Origin: Ilumatobacteraceae bacterium
GTDB taxonomy: Bacteria > Actinomycetota > Acidimicrobiia > Acidimicrobiales > Ilumatobacteraceae
Direction: 5' to 3'
Assembly: GCA_016650435.1 (NCBI GenBank)
Contig: JAENVT010000542.1
Location: 1 to 7,025 of the forward strand
Length of the DNA stretch: 7,025 nucleotides
Positions 1 to 6,077 of the stretch are shown here, piece by piece. Under the pieces are notes generated by a model. The model searched no databases, was not told the DNA's origin, and saw only the letters and a list, made by a program, of their open reading frames with translations. Each line of letters starts with the position of its first letter. Position 1 is the first letter of the stretch. The translations under genes and the position numbers were made by a program.

Positions 1-338
1 ACCGGCAGCTGTGCGTGCCAAATCATCTCGACCGGTGCGTACTGATCGGCAAGTTTCGCGACCTCGGATTGCAACGCCGCGGAATCGGGGCTGGAGAGCG
101 TGATCCGGCGGTCGGCGCTGCCGAACTCGGCCGACTCGGAGGGGGCGATGTTGTAGGCAGAGATCGCCGCGAAGACGGCGGCGGCAACCGTCACACTGAG
201 CAGCACGAGCACGACGATCTGCTGGCGCCATTCGCGCCGGAACATGCGCCACGCCCAGCGCGTTACTGCGCGCCGGCCGGCGACGCCTCCTCCCCCACGT
301 GTTCGTCGCTGCACATAGGCTGCTTCGAGCACCGTCAC
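1..338 (-). CDS. FtsX-like ABC transporter permease, N-terminal part (runs off the left edge)
   Basis: Membrane subunit of an ABC exporter, expected in the cytoplasmic membrane as partner of the ATPase encoded just upstream. Only the first 112 codons are in the window. Reading the minus strand from a GTG at 338-336 gives an open frame to the edge. About 40 basic residues (with a Gly run at 15-18 and RMFRREWRQQ at 31-40) precede one hydrophobic segment at about residues 41-62. A soluble, probably extracytoplasmic stretch follows (SSPDSAALQSEVAKLADQY region). A basic N-terminus, one transmembrane helix and a large external domain is the usual start of FtsX/MacB-type permeases. The GTG overlaps the ATPase stop as GTGA, the same arrangement as the upstream junction, which decides the start; a GTG two codons later is possible. 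The substrate cannot be told from this part. Confidence 0.82.
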   Translation of the reverse strand, partial: MTVLEAAYVQRRTRGGGGVAGRRAVTRWAWRMFRREWRQQIVVLVLLSVTVAAAVFAAISAYNIAPSESAEFGSADRRITLSSPDSAALQSEVAKLADQYAPVEMIWHAQLP

Positions 339-1060
339 GTGGTTGGCCCCGGCACGAGCAGCGATTCCGGCCCTTGGGGCGCGGCCGTCTGATCGACGAC
401 ACGACCGTCGCGTAGGAACACGACCCGATCGGCCCACGACGCGAGCTGTGCGTCGTGGGTGACGATGATGCCGGCGACGCCGCGCTCCATCGCCTTGCGC
501 AGCAGACGCATCACTGCCTCACCGTTGGCCGAATCGAGCGCGCCGGTCGGCTCGTCGGCAAGCAGAACGTGACGCTCGCCCACGAGCGCGCGGGCGATGG
601 CCACACGCTGTCGTTCACCGCCCGACAGCTCGTCCGGGAAGCGCGCCGCGTGCTCGGCGACGCCCAGGGCGGCGAGGGCCTCGAGCCCCAACACACGAGC
701 CGCCTTCGAGCCGACCCCGTCGAGCTCCAGCGGCAACGTGACGTTCTCACATGCCGTGAGCCCGGCGAGAAGGTTGAAGTCCTGGAACACGTAACCGATC
801 GAGCGACGGCGCATCCGTGCCCGGTCGTTGCGCGACATCTCCGACAGGACACGACCATCGATCAGCACTGAGCCCTCGCTGGGGTCCTCGAGACTGCCGG
901 CGATGGTCAGCAACGTGCTCTTGCCCGACCCGCTCGGACCCATCACGGCGACGAGCTCGCCTGACAACACCGTCAGGTCGACGTGGTCGAGGGCCTGGAC
1001 CTCGGACGCTCCCTCGCCATAGACCTTCGTGACGCCGCGAAGCTCGATCACCAAGGTCAT
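335..1060 (-). CDS. ABC transporter ATP-binding protein, MacB/LolD type
   Basis: Cytoplasmic ATPase that should power the adjacent FtsX-like permease. The 241-residue product has every motif of an active ABC ATPase: Walker [10 protein letters not shown] (41-49), Q-loop VFQD (Q93), signature LSGGERQ (145-151), Walker B VLLADEP (165-171, with catalytic E170), D-loop ALD (174-176) and switch histidine in VTHD (H202). The N-terminal pattern [13 protein letters not shown] and the phrase [10 protein letters not shown] are typical of the MacB/LolD/FtsE group rather than of importers. The ATG at 1060 was chosen because it starts the family consensus and overlaps the PadR stop (ATGA); the frame stays open to 1165, but that extension lies inside padR. 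Length is normal for the family. The substrate could be a peptide, drug or lipoprotein and is not determinable here. Confidence 0.95.
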   Translation of the reverse strand: MTLVIELRGVTKVYGEGASEVQALDHVDLTVLSGELVAVMGPSGSGKSTLLTIAGSLEDPSEGSVLIDGRVLSEMSRNDRARMRRRSIGYVFQDFNLLAGLTACENVTLPLELDGVGSKAARVLGLEALAALGVAEHAARFPDELSGGERQRVAIARALVGERHVLLADEPTGALDSANGEAVMRLLRKAMERGVAGIIVTHDAQLASWADRVVFLRDGRVVDQTAAPQGPESLLVPGPTT

Positions 1061-1638
1061 GCCCACACCGTCGACTTTCGTGTGGCTCGCGGCGCCGCCA
1101 GAGGAGCGGCTCCCGGCTCGGCAAGCGGGCGGCGCTTCAACCGCGCATCCGCGGCGTCGAGCCAACGGACCACGGCATCGAGACGGAAGAGTTCCGCATC
1201 GGCGACGAGCGCCAGCTCGATGTCGTCATCTGCAGCCTTCGACTTGATGTGGGTGCAGTGCTGCATGGCCTCCACGAAGTGACGTCGGTGCACTTGCAGG
1301 ACCTCGTGAAGATCCACACCCGGGAGCCGCAGGCTGACAAGCACCTTGATGATCAGTTCATCGCGCGGCGGGAGGTCGGTGTCGGGTGGCGTGTGCAGCC
1401 AACGGGAGAGCTCGCCGCCGCCGGCCTCGGTGATCCGGTATCGCTTCTGCTGCCCGTCGCGGTCGGTCTCGTCGGATTCAACGAGGCCGTCGCGCTCCAG
1501 ACGCTGCAGCGTCGTGTACACCTGGCCAACGTTCAGCGACCAGACCTCGCCGGTGCGGACCTCGAACTCCTGGCGCAACCGAAGGCCGTACTTTGGCCCT
1601 TCGCTGAGCAGTGCTAGCAACGCGTGGGGGACGCTCAT
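1057..1638 (-). CDS. PadR-family transcriptional regulator
   Basis: Probable autorepressor of the ABC exporter operon it heads. The 193-residue protein opens with the PadR winged-helix domain: SVPHALLALLSEGPKYGLRL (2-21, helix 1 and turn) followed by the recognition-helix region with the nearly invariant NVGQVYTTLQRLERDGLV, then a wing around DGQQKRYRITEAG. The second half (about 100-170) is a helical dimerisation region typical of the longer PadR proteins; the last 20 residues are Ala/Pro-rich and probably disordered. The ATG at 1638 begins the family consensus; upstream codons in the same frame to 1731 run through the promoter region and are not coding. No strong Shine-Dalgarno sequence precedes it. 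Its stop overlaps the ATPase start. PadR genes next to exporters usually respond to the exported compound; the ligand here is unknown. Confidence 0.93.
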   Translation of the reverse strand: MSVPHALLALLSEGPKYGLRLRQEFEVRTGEVWSLNVGQVYTTLQRLERDGLVESDETDRDGQQKRYRITEAGGGELSRWLHTPPDTDLPPRDELIIKVLVSLRLPGVDLHEVLQVHRRHFVEAMQHCTHIKSKAADDDIELALVADAELFRLDAVVRWLDAADARLKRRPLAEPGAAPLAAPRATRKSTVWA

Positions 1639-1665
1639 GGGTGACTCGTTCGGAACATACCCCGT

Positions 1666-1695
1666 ACTATACGCAGTATAACCCGGACTGTGCAA
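1666..1695 (-). promoter_or_regulatory. Candidate promoter of the padR-ABC operon
   Basis: On the minus strand a -10-like TATAGT (1671-1666) lies 18 bases after TTGCAC (1695-1690), which keeps the TTG of a -35 box but only 3 of 6 consensus positions. Initiation near 1659 would leave a leader of about 20 bases before the ATG at 1638. A second TATACT (1680-1675) could serve as an alternative -10. The assignment rests on sequence resemblance only. Confidence 0.45.
1668..1680. promoter_or_regulatory. Candidate PadR operator (TATAC-GCA-GTATA dyad)
   Basis: Perfect 5-base inverted repeat TATAC/GTATA around a 3-base centre. It is AT-rich within GC-rich DNA and overlaps the proposed -10 and spacer of the padR promoter. 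A dimeric winged-helix repressor bound here would block RNA polymerase, which fits the common autorepression of padR genes. That PadR binds it is inference. Confidence 0.5.
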
Positions 1696-1697
1696 GG

Positions 1698-1710
1698 GAT
1701 TCCAGGAATC
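1698..1710. repeat. 13-base palindrome GATTCCAGGAATC upstream of the padR promoter
   Basis: Perfect 6-base inverted repeat with a single central base, just upstream of the proposed -35 of padR. It could be a second binding site for PadR, although its half-site differs from the TATAC dyad, or a site for another regulator. It could also be chance: one 6-base dyad in an intergenic stretch of about 90 bases is only modestly unusual. Confidence 0.35.
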
Positions 1711-1731
1711 TGCTCTGGTTGGGTGGACCAT

Positions 1732-2313
1732 TCACTTGTCGGTATCGGACTCCGTGCGTTGCTCGCCGCGAAGAAGTCCATACATGACGCTGTCGCGCCA
1801 ACGGCCCGCTCGGAAGTACAGCTGCCTATTCACTCCCTCGCGTTTGAAGCCAACCCGTTCCAACGCCCGCTGCTCGGCAACGTTATCGACCTCCGTGCCG
1901 GCCTGTAGGCGGTGCGCTGTCGTGGTGCTGAAGAGATACTCGACGAGCTGCCGCTGCGCTTCCGTCCCAATCCCATGACCGCGGTGTTCGGGGAATAGCC
2001 CGATGCCGATCTCGTAGTTGCCGAACCGACCGATCCCATGCCAGTCCACCAAGCCGGCACACGTGCCGTCGTCAAGCACTACCGAGAGGTGCGACGACTC
2101 ATCGCCAATCAGACGGTCCTCATGCCAACGACGTTCAATTTCCCTGGCCTTATCGCTCCTGAATCCGAACCATTGGTACTCGCCGGTGACATCGGGGTCC
2201 CACCACAGGCGGACAACGAGTGCGAGGTGCGTTTCCTCAACCGGCCGAAGCCTTAGTTGGCCATCCACGGAGCCAGTCTTACTGATCTGCTCGTGCGCTC
2301 GTGCGCCTGACAA
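1732..2313 (-). CDS. GNAT-family N-acetyltransferase (RimJ/RimL-like)
   Basis: Transfers an acetyl group from acetyl-CoA to an amine, which may be a protein N-terminus, antibiotic or small metabolite; the substrate cannot be inferred. The product is up to 193 residues. The acetyl-CoA pyrophosphate loop is visible as LFPEHRGHGIGTEAQ (106-120, R-G-x-G-x-G core), preceded by the beta strand NYEIGIGLF and followed by the late motif NVAEQRALERVGFKREG (144-160), typical of the RimJ-type Acetyltransf_3/4 group. The start is uncertain: the longest frame begins with TTG at 2313, while a GTG at 2268 would give 178 residues beginning VDGQLRLRPV, closer to how the family usually starts. Neither has a clear ribosome binding site. 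It lies 93 bases upstream of padR in the same direction but is separated from it by that operon's candidate promoter. Confidence 0.88.
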   Translation of the reverse strand: MSGARAHEQISKTGSVDGQLRLRPVEETHLALVVRLWWDPDVTGEYQWFGFRSDKAREIERRWHEDRLIGDESSHLSVVLDDGTCAGLVDWHGIGRFGNYEIGIGLFPEHRGHGIGTEAQRQLVEYLFSTTTAHRLQAGTEVDNVAEQRALERVGFKREGVNRQLYFRAGRWRDSVMYGLLRGEQRTESDTDK

Positions 2314-2450
2314 CTTTCGATGGACGCGGCACTAGCACGGGTCAGCGGCGAGAGCGTCAGACTTGTACGACTCGGGCGGCGACATCTAGCGCCGACAACA
2401 GCCGACGTATCTCAGCTGGATCAGACCTTTCCTATGTCTCGACAGATCAC

Positions 2451-2526
2451 TGGTGGAGACGAGGGGAATCGAACCCCTGACATCTACCTTGCAAAGGTAG
2501 CGCTCTGCCAACTGAGCTACGTCCCC
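2451..2526 (-). tRNA. tRNA-Ala(UGC)
   Basis: The minus strand folds into a full cloverleaf: acceptor GGGGACG/CGTCTCC, D arm GCTC-AGTTGGCA-GAGC, anticodon stem CTACC/GGTAG with loop TTTGCAA (anticodon TGC at 2493-2491), variable loop ATGTC, and T arm AGGGG-TTCGATT-CCCCT. The third acceptor pair is G3-U70, the main alanine identity element, which agrees with the anticodon. Discriminator A and the CCA end are encoded (2453-2451). It decodes GCA, and GCG/GCU by wobble. It is 76 bases long with no intron or unusual arm. Confidence 0.98.
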
Positions 2527-2539
2527 GAAGGGAGCCCTC

Positions 2540-2545
2540 AGGATA
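2540..2545 (-). promoter_or_regulatory. Possible -10 element for tRNA-Ala
   Basis: TATCCT on the minus strand ends 13 bases before the first base of the mature tRNA, which suits a very short 5' leader. No good -35 match is seen at the right distance (GGTCAA at 2567-2562 is the nearest), so this is a weak call. Confidence 0.3.
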
Positions 2546-2620
2546 GCGGCCGACGCTGGGATTGACCGTGAAGAATTGCGCGTCAGCAGTCCGGGCCGAG
2601 TCGCTGCGACAGCGATCTCT

Positions 2621-2626
2621 AAGGTG
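2621..2626 (+). promoter_or_regulatory. Ribosome binding site of the LLM monooxygenase
   Basis: AAGGTG ends 5 bases before the ATG at 2632. It is the clearest Shine-Dalgarno-like match near any start in the window and fixes this start over any internal codon. Confidence 0.55.
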
Positions 2627-2631
2627 TAACG

Positions 2632-3924
2632 ATGCGGTCACCTCGTCTTCGGTTCGGCACGTTCCTCGCGCCACATCATCCCCTGGGCGAGAGCCCGACG
2701 CTGCAGTTTCAGAGCGATCTCGAACTCGCCACCCACCTCGACCATCTCGGCTACGACGAGTTCTGGTGCGGCGAGCATCACTCGAGTGGCTGGGAGATGA
2801 TCGCTTCGCCGGAGATGTTCCTGGCAGCGGCCGGTCAGGTGACCAGCACGATCAAGCTGGGCACCGGCGTGGTATCGCTGCCGTACCACCATCCGTTCAA
2901 CGTTGCCCAGAGGATCGTGCAGCTCGACCACATGACCAAGGGCCGCGCAATGTTCGGCAGCGGGCCGGGCGCGTTGCCCAGCGATGCTCGCACCATGGGC
3001 ATTAGCCCGATGCTGTTGCGCGATCGGCAGGACGAGGCGATGGGTGTGATCATTCGATTGCTCAACGGCGACGAGCGATTCAGCTACGACAGCGACTGGT
3101 TCACGCTGCACGAGGCCGCCCTACAGATCCTCCCGATCCAGGAGCGCATGCCGATGGCGACTGCTTCGAGCATCAGCCCGAGCGGAATGCAGATCGCGGG
3201 CAAGTACGGCATCGGTGTGCTGTCGATCGCCTCGACGAGTGCAGAAGGGCTGCAGGCGTTGCCGACGCAATGGGCATTCGCCGAGGAGGCAGCAGCAGCC
3301 AACGGCACCACCGTCGATCGCCGCGACTGGCGGGTGCTGATGAGCTGGCACATCGCCGAGACGAAGGAACAGGCCCGGCGCGAAGCCGTGCACGGTCTGC
3401 ATCGCTGGCACAACGAGTACAACGTGCGCGTGCTCGGTCGCCCGGGCGCAACCCACGTAGAAGACCCGTGGGATCTGCTCGACCAGGTCTCCGAAAGCGG
3501 CGCAGAAGGTGGCGGCGCCTCAGTCATCGGCACACCCGACGATCTCATTCAGGCGATCAACAACCTGCAGAAAGTCACCGGTGGATTCGGTGTGGTGCTC
3601 GGGTTTGCCCATGATTGGGCGAATCGCGAGAACGCCCGCCGCTCGTGGGACATGGTCGCCCGCTACGTGATCCCGGCGATCAACGGTTCGCTGCAACCAC
3701 TACAGGGCTCGGCCGACTACGTGGAAGCCAACAAGGTCGAGTTGATCGGCGGTGCCTCGGCCGCTGTCATGAGCAAGATCATGGCCCACGAAGGCGCTGC
3801 CGCGGCGATGGCCACGACGATGGCCCAAATGGCTGAACGCGCCGCGGCTCGCAAGGCCAAGAGCGACGGGCCCGACAACGATCCGGTGTTTCGTCCCGGC
3901 GCAGGCCTCCCCAATCCTCAGTAG
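2632..3924 (+). CDS. LLM-class flavin-dependent oxidoreductase, limonene 1,2-monooxygenase-like
   Basis: Bacterial luciferase-like (TIM-barrel) flavoprotein, expected in the cytoplasm, using reduced flavin and O2 to oxidise an organic substrate. The opening LRFGTFLAPHHPLGESPT (6-23), the segment DEFWCGEHHSSGWE (42-55), the flavin-site strand LGTGVVSLPYHHP (76-88) and GSGPGALPSDA (109-119) match the subgroup that includes limonene 1,2-monooxygenase; the actual substrate (terpene, alkane, other) is not shown. AAGG at 2621-2624 sits 7 bases before the ATG and supports this start. At 430 residues it is longer than the roughly 390 usual for LimB-like proteins; the excess is an Ala/Met-rich helix (about 373-410) and a Pro-rich tail ending PNPQ. 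It is the only plus-strand gene here, is divergent from tRNA-Ala, and has no pathway partner beside it. Confidence 0.92.
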   Translation: MRSPRLRFGTFLAPHHPLGESPTLQFQSDLELATHLDHLGYDEFWCGEHHSSGWEMIASPEMFLAAAGQVTSTIKLGTGVVSLPYHHPFNVAQRIVQLDHMTKGRAMFGSGPGALPSDARTMGISPMLLRDRQDEAMGVIIRLLNGDERFSYDSDWFTLHEAALQILPIQERMPMATASSISPSGMQIAGKYGIGVLSIASTSAEGLQALPTQWAFAEEAAAANGTTVDRRDWRVLMSWHIAETKEQARREAVHGLHRWHNEYNVRVLGRPGATHVEDPWDLLDQVSESGAEGGGASVIGTPDDLIQAINNLQKVTGGFGVVLGFAHDWANRENARRSWDMVARYVIPAINGSLQPLQGSADYVEANKVELIGGASAAVMSKIMAHEGAAAAMATTMAQMAERAAARKAKSDGPDNDPVFRPGAGLPNPQ

Positions 3925-3925
3925 G

Positions 3926-3974
3926 GAAGTGCGAACTTTCAACGCGCACGTCCTGCGCCGAAAGTGCGCACTTC
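3926..3974. terminator. Compound hairpin between convergent genes, possible bidirectional terminator or REP-like repeat
   Basis: Arms GAAGTGCGAACTTTC (3926-3940) and GAAAGTGCGCACTTC (3960-3974) are inverted repeats with one mismatch in 15. Inside them GCGCA (3944-3948) and TGCGC (3954-3958) form a second stem around the loop CGTCC. The right arm itself contains the perfect 12-base palindrome AAGTGCGCACTT (3962-3973). It starts two bases after the monooxygenase stop and ends 18 bases before the stop of the opposing zinc ribbon gene, a natural place for a two-way terminator. No T tract follows on either strand, which is common in actinobacteria. The self-palindromic arm also resembles dispersed intergenic repeats. 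Confidence 0.65.
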
Positions 3975-3992
3975 GCCGGAGTGAACCCGCTG

Positions 3993-4196
3993 TCAGTCGT
4001 CCTTCAACGCAACAGCGTTGGGGGTGACGTTCATCTTCGGTTCGTACTCGGCGACTTCGATGACCCGACCCTCGAGGAGATACTTAGCGCGGAGCTCGGT
4101 GCGGCAGGATTGGCACGGGCCGTAGAACCGTTCGTCGACCGTCGCACCACACCGCGGACAGGTGAACCTGTCGGTGGCGATCGCCGTGTCGGTCAT
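3993..4196 (-). CDS. Small zinc ribbon protein, function unknown
   Basis: 67-residue protein I cannot assign to a named family. Four cysteines form two knuckles, CPRC (13-16) and CQSC (28-31), separated by 11 residues (C-x2-C-x11-C-x2-C), the pattern of a rubredoxin-like zinc ribbon that would bind one zinc. A basic helix-like stretch (RTELRAKYLLEG) follows, then the tail YEPKMNVTPNAVALKDD, which looks like a conserved motif rather than disorder. No signal peptide or membrane segment. The ATG at 4196 overlaps the amidohydrolase stop (ATGA), so it is almost certainly translated from the same message. It may act as a subunit or assembly factor of that enzyme, or as a nucleic-acid or redox adaptor; this is inference. 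Its small size is compensated by the coherent cysteine pattern and the overlap, so I consider it a real gene. Confidence 0.85.
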   Translation of the reverse strand: MTDTAIATDRFTCPRCGATVDERFYGPCQSCRTELRAKYLLEGRVIEVAEYEPKMNVTPNAVALKDD

Positions 4197-5920
4197 CCGG
4201 CCGCCGAGTTCTTGAGCATCGCTCCGGCAAACGCACCGGTGTGTTCGCCATGGTCCATGAACACCTTGCCGTTGACGAGCGTGTAGTCGTAGCCCATCGA
4301 GCCTTGCACGTAGCGACCGGCGCCGTGGGGGAAGTCGTAGACGTATGAGGGTGCCGGCAGATCGAGTGCCTCGAAGTCGATCACGTTCACATCGGCGAAA
4401 CTACCCGCTGCCAAGCGCCCACGACCGGCAAGCCCAAACAGATCTGCGGTGTCGCTGGTCAGCCTGCGTATACCTTCTTCCAGGCTCCACCGTTTCCGTT
4501 CACGGATCCAATACGACAGCAGGAATGTCGGCTGGCTGGCGTCGAGAATTTGACCGACATGGGCGCCGGCATCGGCGAGCCCGAGGGTGACCAGTCGCTC
4601 GTCGAGCATGTGCTCGACCGCGGACATCTGCTGGTTGAGGAACGGAAAGCTGCATACCAGCGCGCCGTCGCTCTCGAGCTGCAGTTCGATGTAGGCGGCA
4701 GCGGCGCAGATGCCTCGCTGGTCGGCGATTGCCGCGAGCGACGTGGATGGGTCGAGGTCATAGCGTGCGCCACCTGGCGAGCCGTTGAGTCGGTTGACCA
4801 CGAACACCTGCGTCAGATCGAGGCCCGGCGGAGTTGCATCGGCGGCCTCGATCAGCCGAGTGCGCATCGCCGGATCGCGCAGGGCGACGAGCTTCTTTCC
4901 GTTGCGCATCGCTTTCAGCTCGCGCCAGGTTGCAGCGCTGTCGAAGGGGCTGCGGGTATCGAGACTGAACAGGACTCCGACGCTGCGCGCCGTGGTCTGC
5001 GGTCGCACGTTTGCTCCACTGCGGTTCTCGTGCTTGGCGAGTTCGATCACACGCGAATACAGGTCGGGGCGGCTGTCGTGTTGCAGCAGGCCGAAACTGA
5101 CCGGCCGTCCACTGCGCCGGCTGACCTCGCCCATCCAGGCCAGCTCGGCGCGGGTTGCCGGTATGTCGGGGTCGTCGCGCTCGCCCTCGCCGATGCGGCT
5201 GGCGGTCTCGAACACCCCGGCGCCATGGCGGCCGAGCACGTCGGCAAAGGCGAACAACTCGGCGGGTTCGGCATAGGTGCCGGGCACCGGCCGACCATCG
5301 GGAACCTTGTGTAGGAACGTGCGACTGGTGCTGAAGCCCAACGCTCCCCCACGCATCCCCTCGGCGAGCAGGTCGGTCATCGTCGCCAGGTCGGCGGCAG
5401 TCGGCGGATCCTGTTCGATGCCGCGCTCGCCCATCGCGTACTGGCGCAGCGCGCAGTGGCCGACCATGCCGCCGACGTTGAGACCCTTCGGCATCCGCCC
5501 GACGCTGTCGAGGTACTCGCCGTACGTCACCCAGTCCCACGCCAGCCCGTCGAGGATCGCGTCGCGGGGGATGTCCTCGACGCTCTCCATCATCGCCGCC
5601 AAAATCTCGCGATCCTCGGGCTTGCAAGGAGCGAAGGTGACCCCGCAATTGCCCATCACCACGCTGGTGATCCCGTGGTAGCAACTGCTCGACCCGATCG
5701 GGTCCCAAGCCAACTGGGCGTCTAGGTGGGTATGGATGTCGACGAAGCCGGGCGTCACAACTCGATCGGTTGCATTGATCACTCTGGTCGCCGAGCCGAC
5801 GATGTTCGGGGCGATGGCGACGATGTGATCGTTGATGATCGCCACGTCGGCAATCCGCCCCGGCGCGCCCCTGCCATCGATCACCGTCCCACCGCGAATG
5901 AGCATGTCGAAGGTACCCAC
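4193..5920 (-). CDS. Amidohydrolase, D-aminoacylase / N-acyl-D-amino-acid deacylase-like (Amidohydro_3)
   Basis: Metal-dependent hydrolase, probably cytoplasmic, likely cutting an amide bond in an N-acyl amino acid or a cyclic imide; the exact substrate is open. In the 575-residue product the N-terminal beta domain opens FDMLIRGGTVIDGRG, then comes PGFVDIHTHLDAQ with metal ligands H63 and H65, MGNCGVTFAPC with C92 (the position of the metal-bridging cysteine in D-aminoacylases), VGHCALR (H155), FGLLQHDSR (H281) and LADAGAHVG with the catalytic-type D450. The region usually written THxR reads TASR at 239-242. The C-terminus returns to the beta domain (GRLAAGSFADVNVID). The GTG at 5920 was chosen: GAGGGG lies 9 bases upstream and the family starts a few residues before FDxLIRGG; ATG 5905 is the alternative. 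It is coupled to the downstream zinc ribbon gene and follows an aminotransferase. Confidence 0.88.
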   Translation of the reverse strand: MGTFDMLIRGGTVIDGRGAPGRIADVAIINDHIVAIAPNIVGSATRVINATDRVVTPGFVDIHTHLDAQLAWDPIGSSSCYHGITSVVMGNCGVTFAPCKPEDREILAAMMESVEDIPRDAILDGLAWDWVTYGEYLDSVGRMPKGLNVGGMVGHCALRQYAMGERGIEQDPPTAADLATMTDLLAEGMRGGALGFSTSRTFLHKVPDGRPVPGTYAEPAELFAFADVLGRHGAGVFETASRIGEGERDDPDIPATRAELAWMGEVSRRSGRPVSFGLLQHDSRPDLYSRVIELAKHENRSGANVRPQTTARSVGVLFSLDTRSPFDSAATWRELKAMRNGKKLVALRDPAMRTRLIEAADATPPGLDLTQVFVVNRLNGSPGGARYDLDPSTSLAAIADQRGICAAAAYIELQLESDGALVCSFPFLNQQMSAVEHMLDERLVTLGLADAGAHVGQILDASQPTFLLSYWIRERKRWSLEEGIRRLTSDTADLFGLAGRGRLAAGSFADVNVIDFEALDLPAPSYVYDFPHGAGRYVQGSMGYDYTLVNGKVFMDHGEHTGAFAGAMLKNSAAG

Positions 5921-6028
5921 CAGTTGCCGCCCCTCGTCGTCTTTCGGCTCCTGACAAGCCGAGTTCGACACGGTAGCGGGGATGTCACCCTGCAGTCGAT
6001 GTCTAGACCGTTGCAATTTCGTTACACC

Positions 6029-6060
6029 ACGTGGCTGCACAACCCCTCATTGCAGCACGT
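6029..6060. terminator. Hairpin between the aminotransferase and amidohydrolase genes
   Basis: ACGTG-G-CTGCA (6029-6039) pairs with TGCAGCACGT (6051-6060) as a 10-base stem with one bulged base (6034) and an 11-base loop. It begins 17 bases after the aminotransferase stop in the direction of minus-strand transcription. No T run follows, so it could be a tract-less terminator, an attenuating structure or an mRNA processing site. The rest of the 157-base gap (5921-6077) also holds the short palindrome GTCTAGAC (6001-6008); I see no convincing promoter there. Confidence 0.5.
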
Positions 6061-6077
6061 TTCGTGGCGGCAACCGA

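Noticed and set aside
15..392. Plus-strand frame of 125 codons at the left edge
   Set aside because: Antisense to the permease start and the ATPase end; no domain or coherent composition.
1061..1165. N-terminal extension of the ABC ATPase to 1165
   Set aside because: It lies inside the padR coding region and precedes the family consensus start; the ATG at 1060 forms the ATGA overlap.
1639..1731. N-terminal extension of PadR to 1731
   Set aside because: It would translate the candidate promoter and both dyads; the PadR consensus begins exactly at the ATG at 1638.
2320..2565. Plus-strand open frame of 81 codons across the tRNA
   Set aside because: Its latter half (GDEGNRTPDIYLAKVALCQ) is the antisense translation of the tRNA-Ala gene, a well-known artefact.
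2447..2674. Minus-strand open frame of 75 codons across the tRNA
   Set aside because: RGRSSVGRALPLQGRCQGFD is the sense translation of the tRNA itself; it also overlaps the monooxygenase start.
4550..5314. Plus-strand frame of 254 codons opposite the amidohydrolase
   Set aside because: It has no recognisable motif and lies wholly antisense to a gene with intact catalytic motifs; long antisense frames are expected in GC-rich DNA.
4758..5957. Minus-strand frame of 399 codons overlapping the amidohydrolase in another frame
   Set aside because: Extreme Arg/Gly/Pro-rich composition without motifs, as expected from a shifted reading of a GC-rich gene.
6001..6008. GTCTAGAC palindrome as an operator for the amidohydrolase gene
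   Set aside because: Only 8 bases with no recognisable promoter beside it; readily expected by chance.
5921..6040. N-terminal extension of the amidohydrolase to 6040
   Set aside because: The extra 40 residues lack family similarity and would start inside the hairpin; the GTG at 5920 has a GAGGGG 9 bases upstream.
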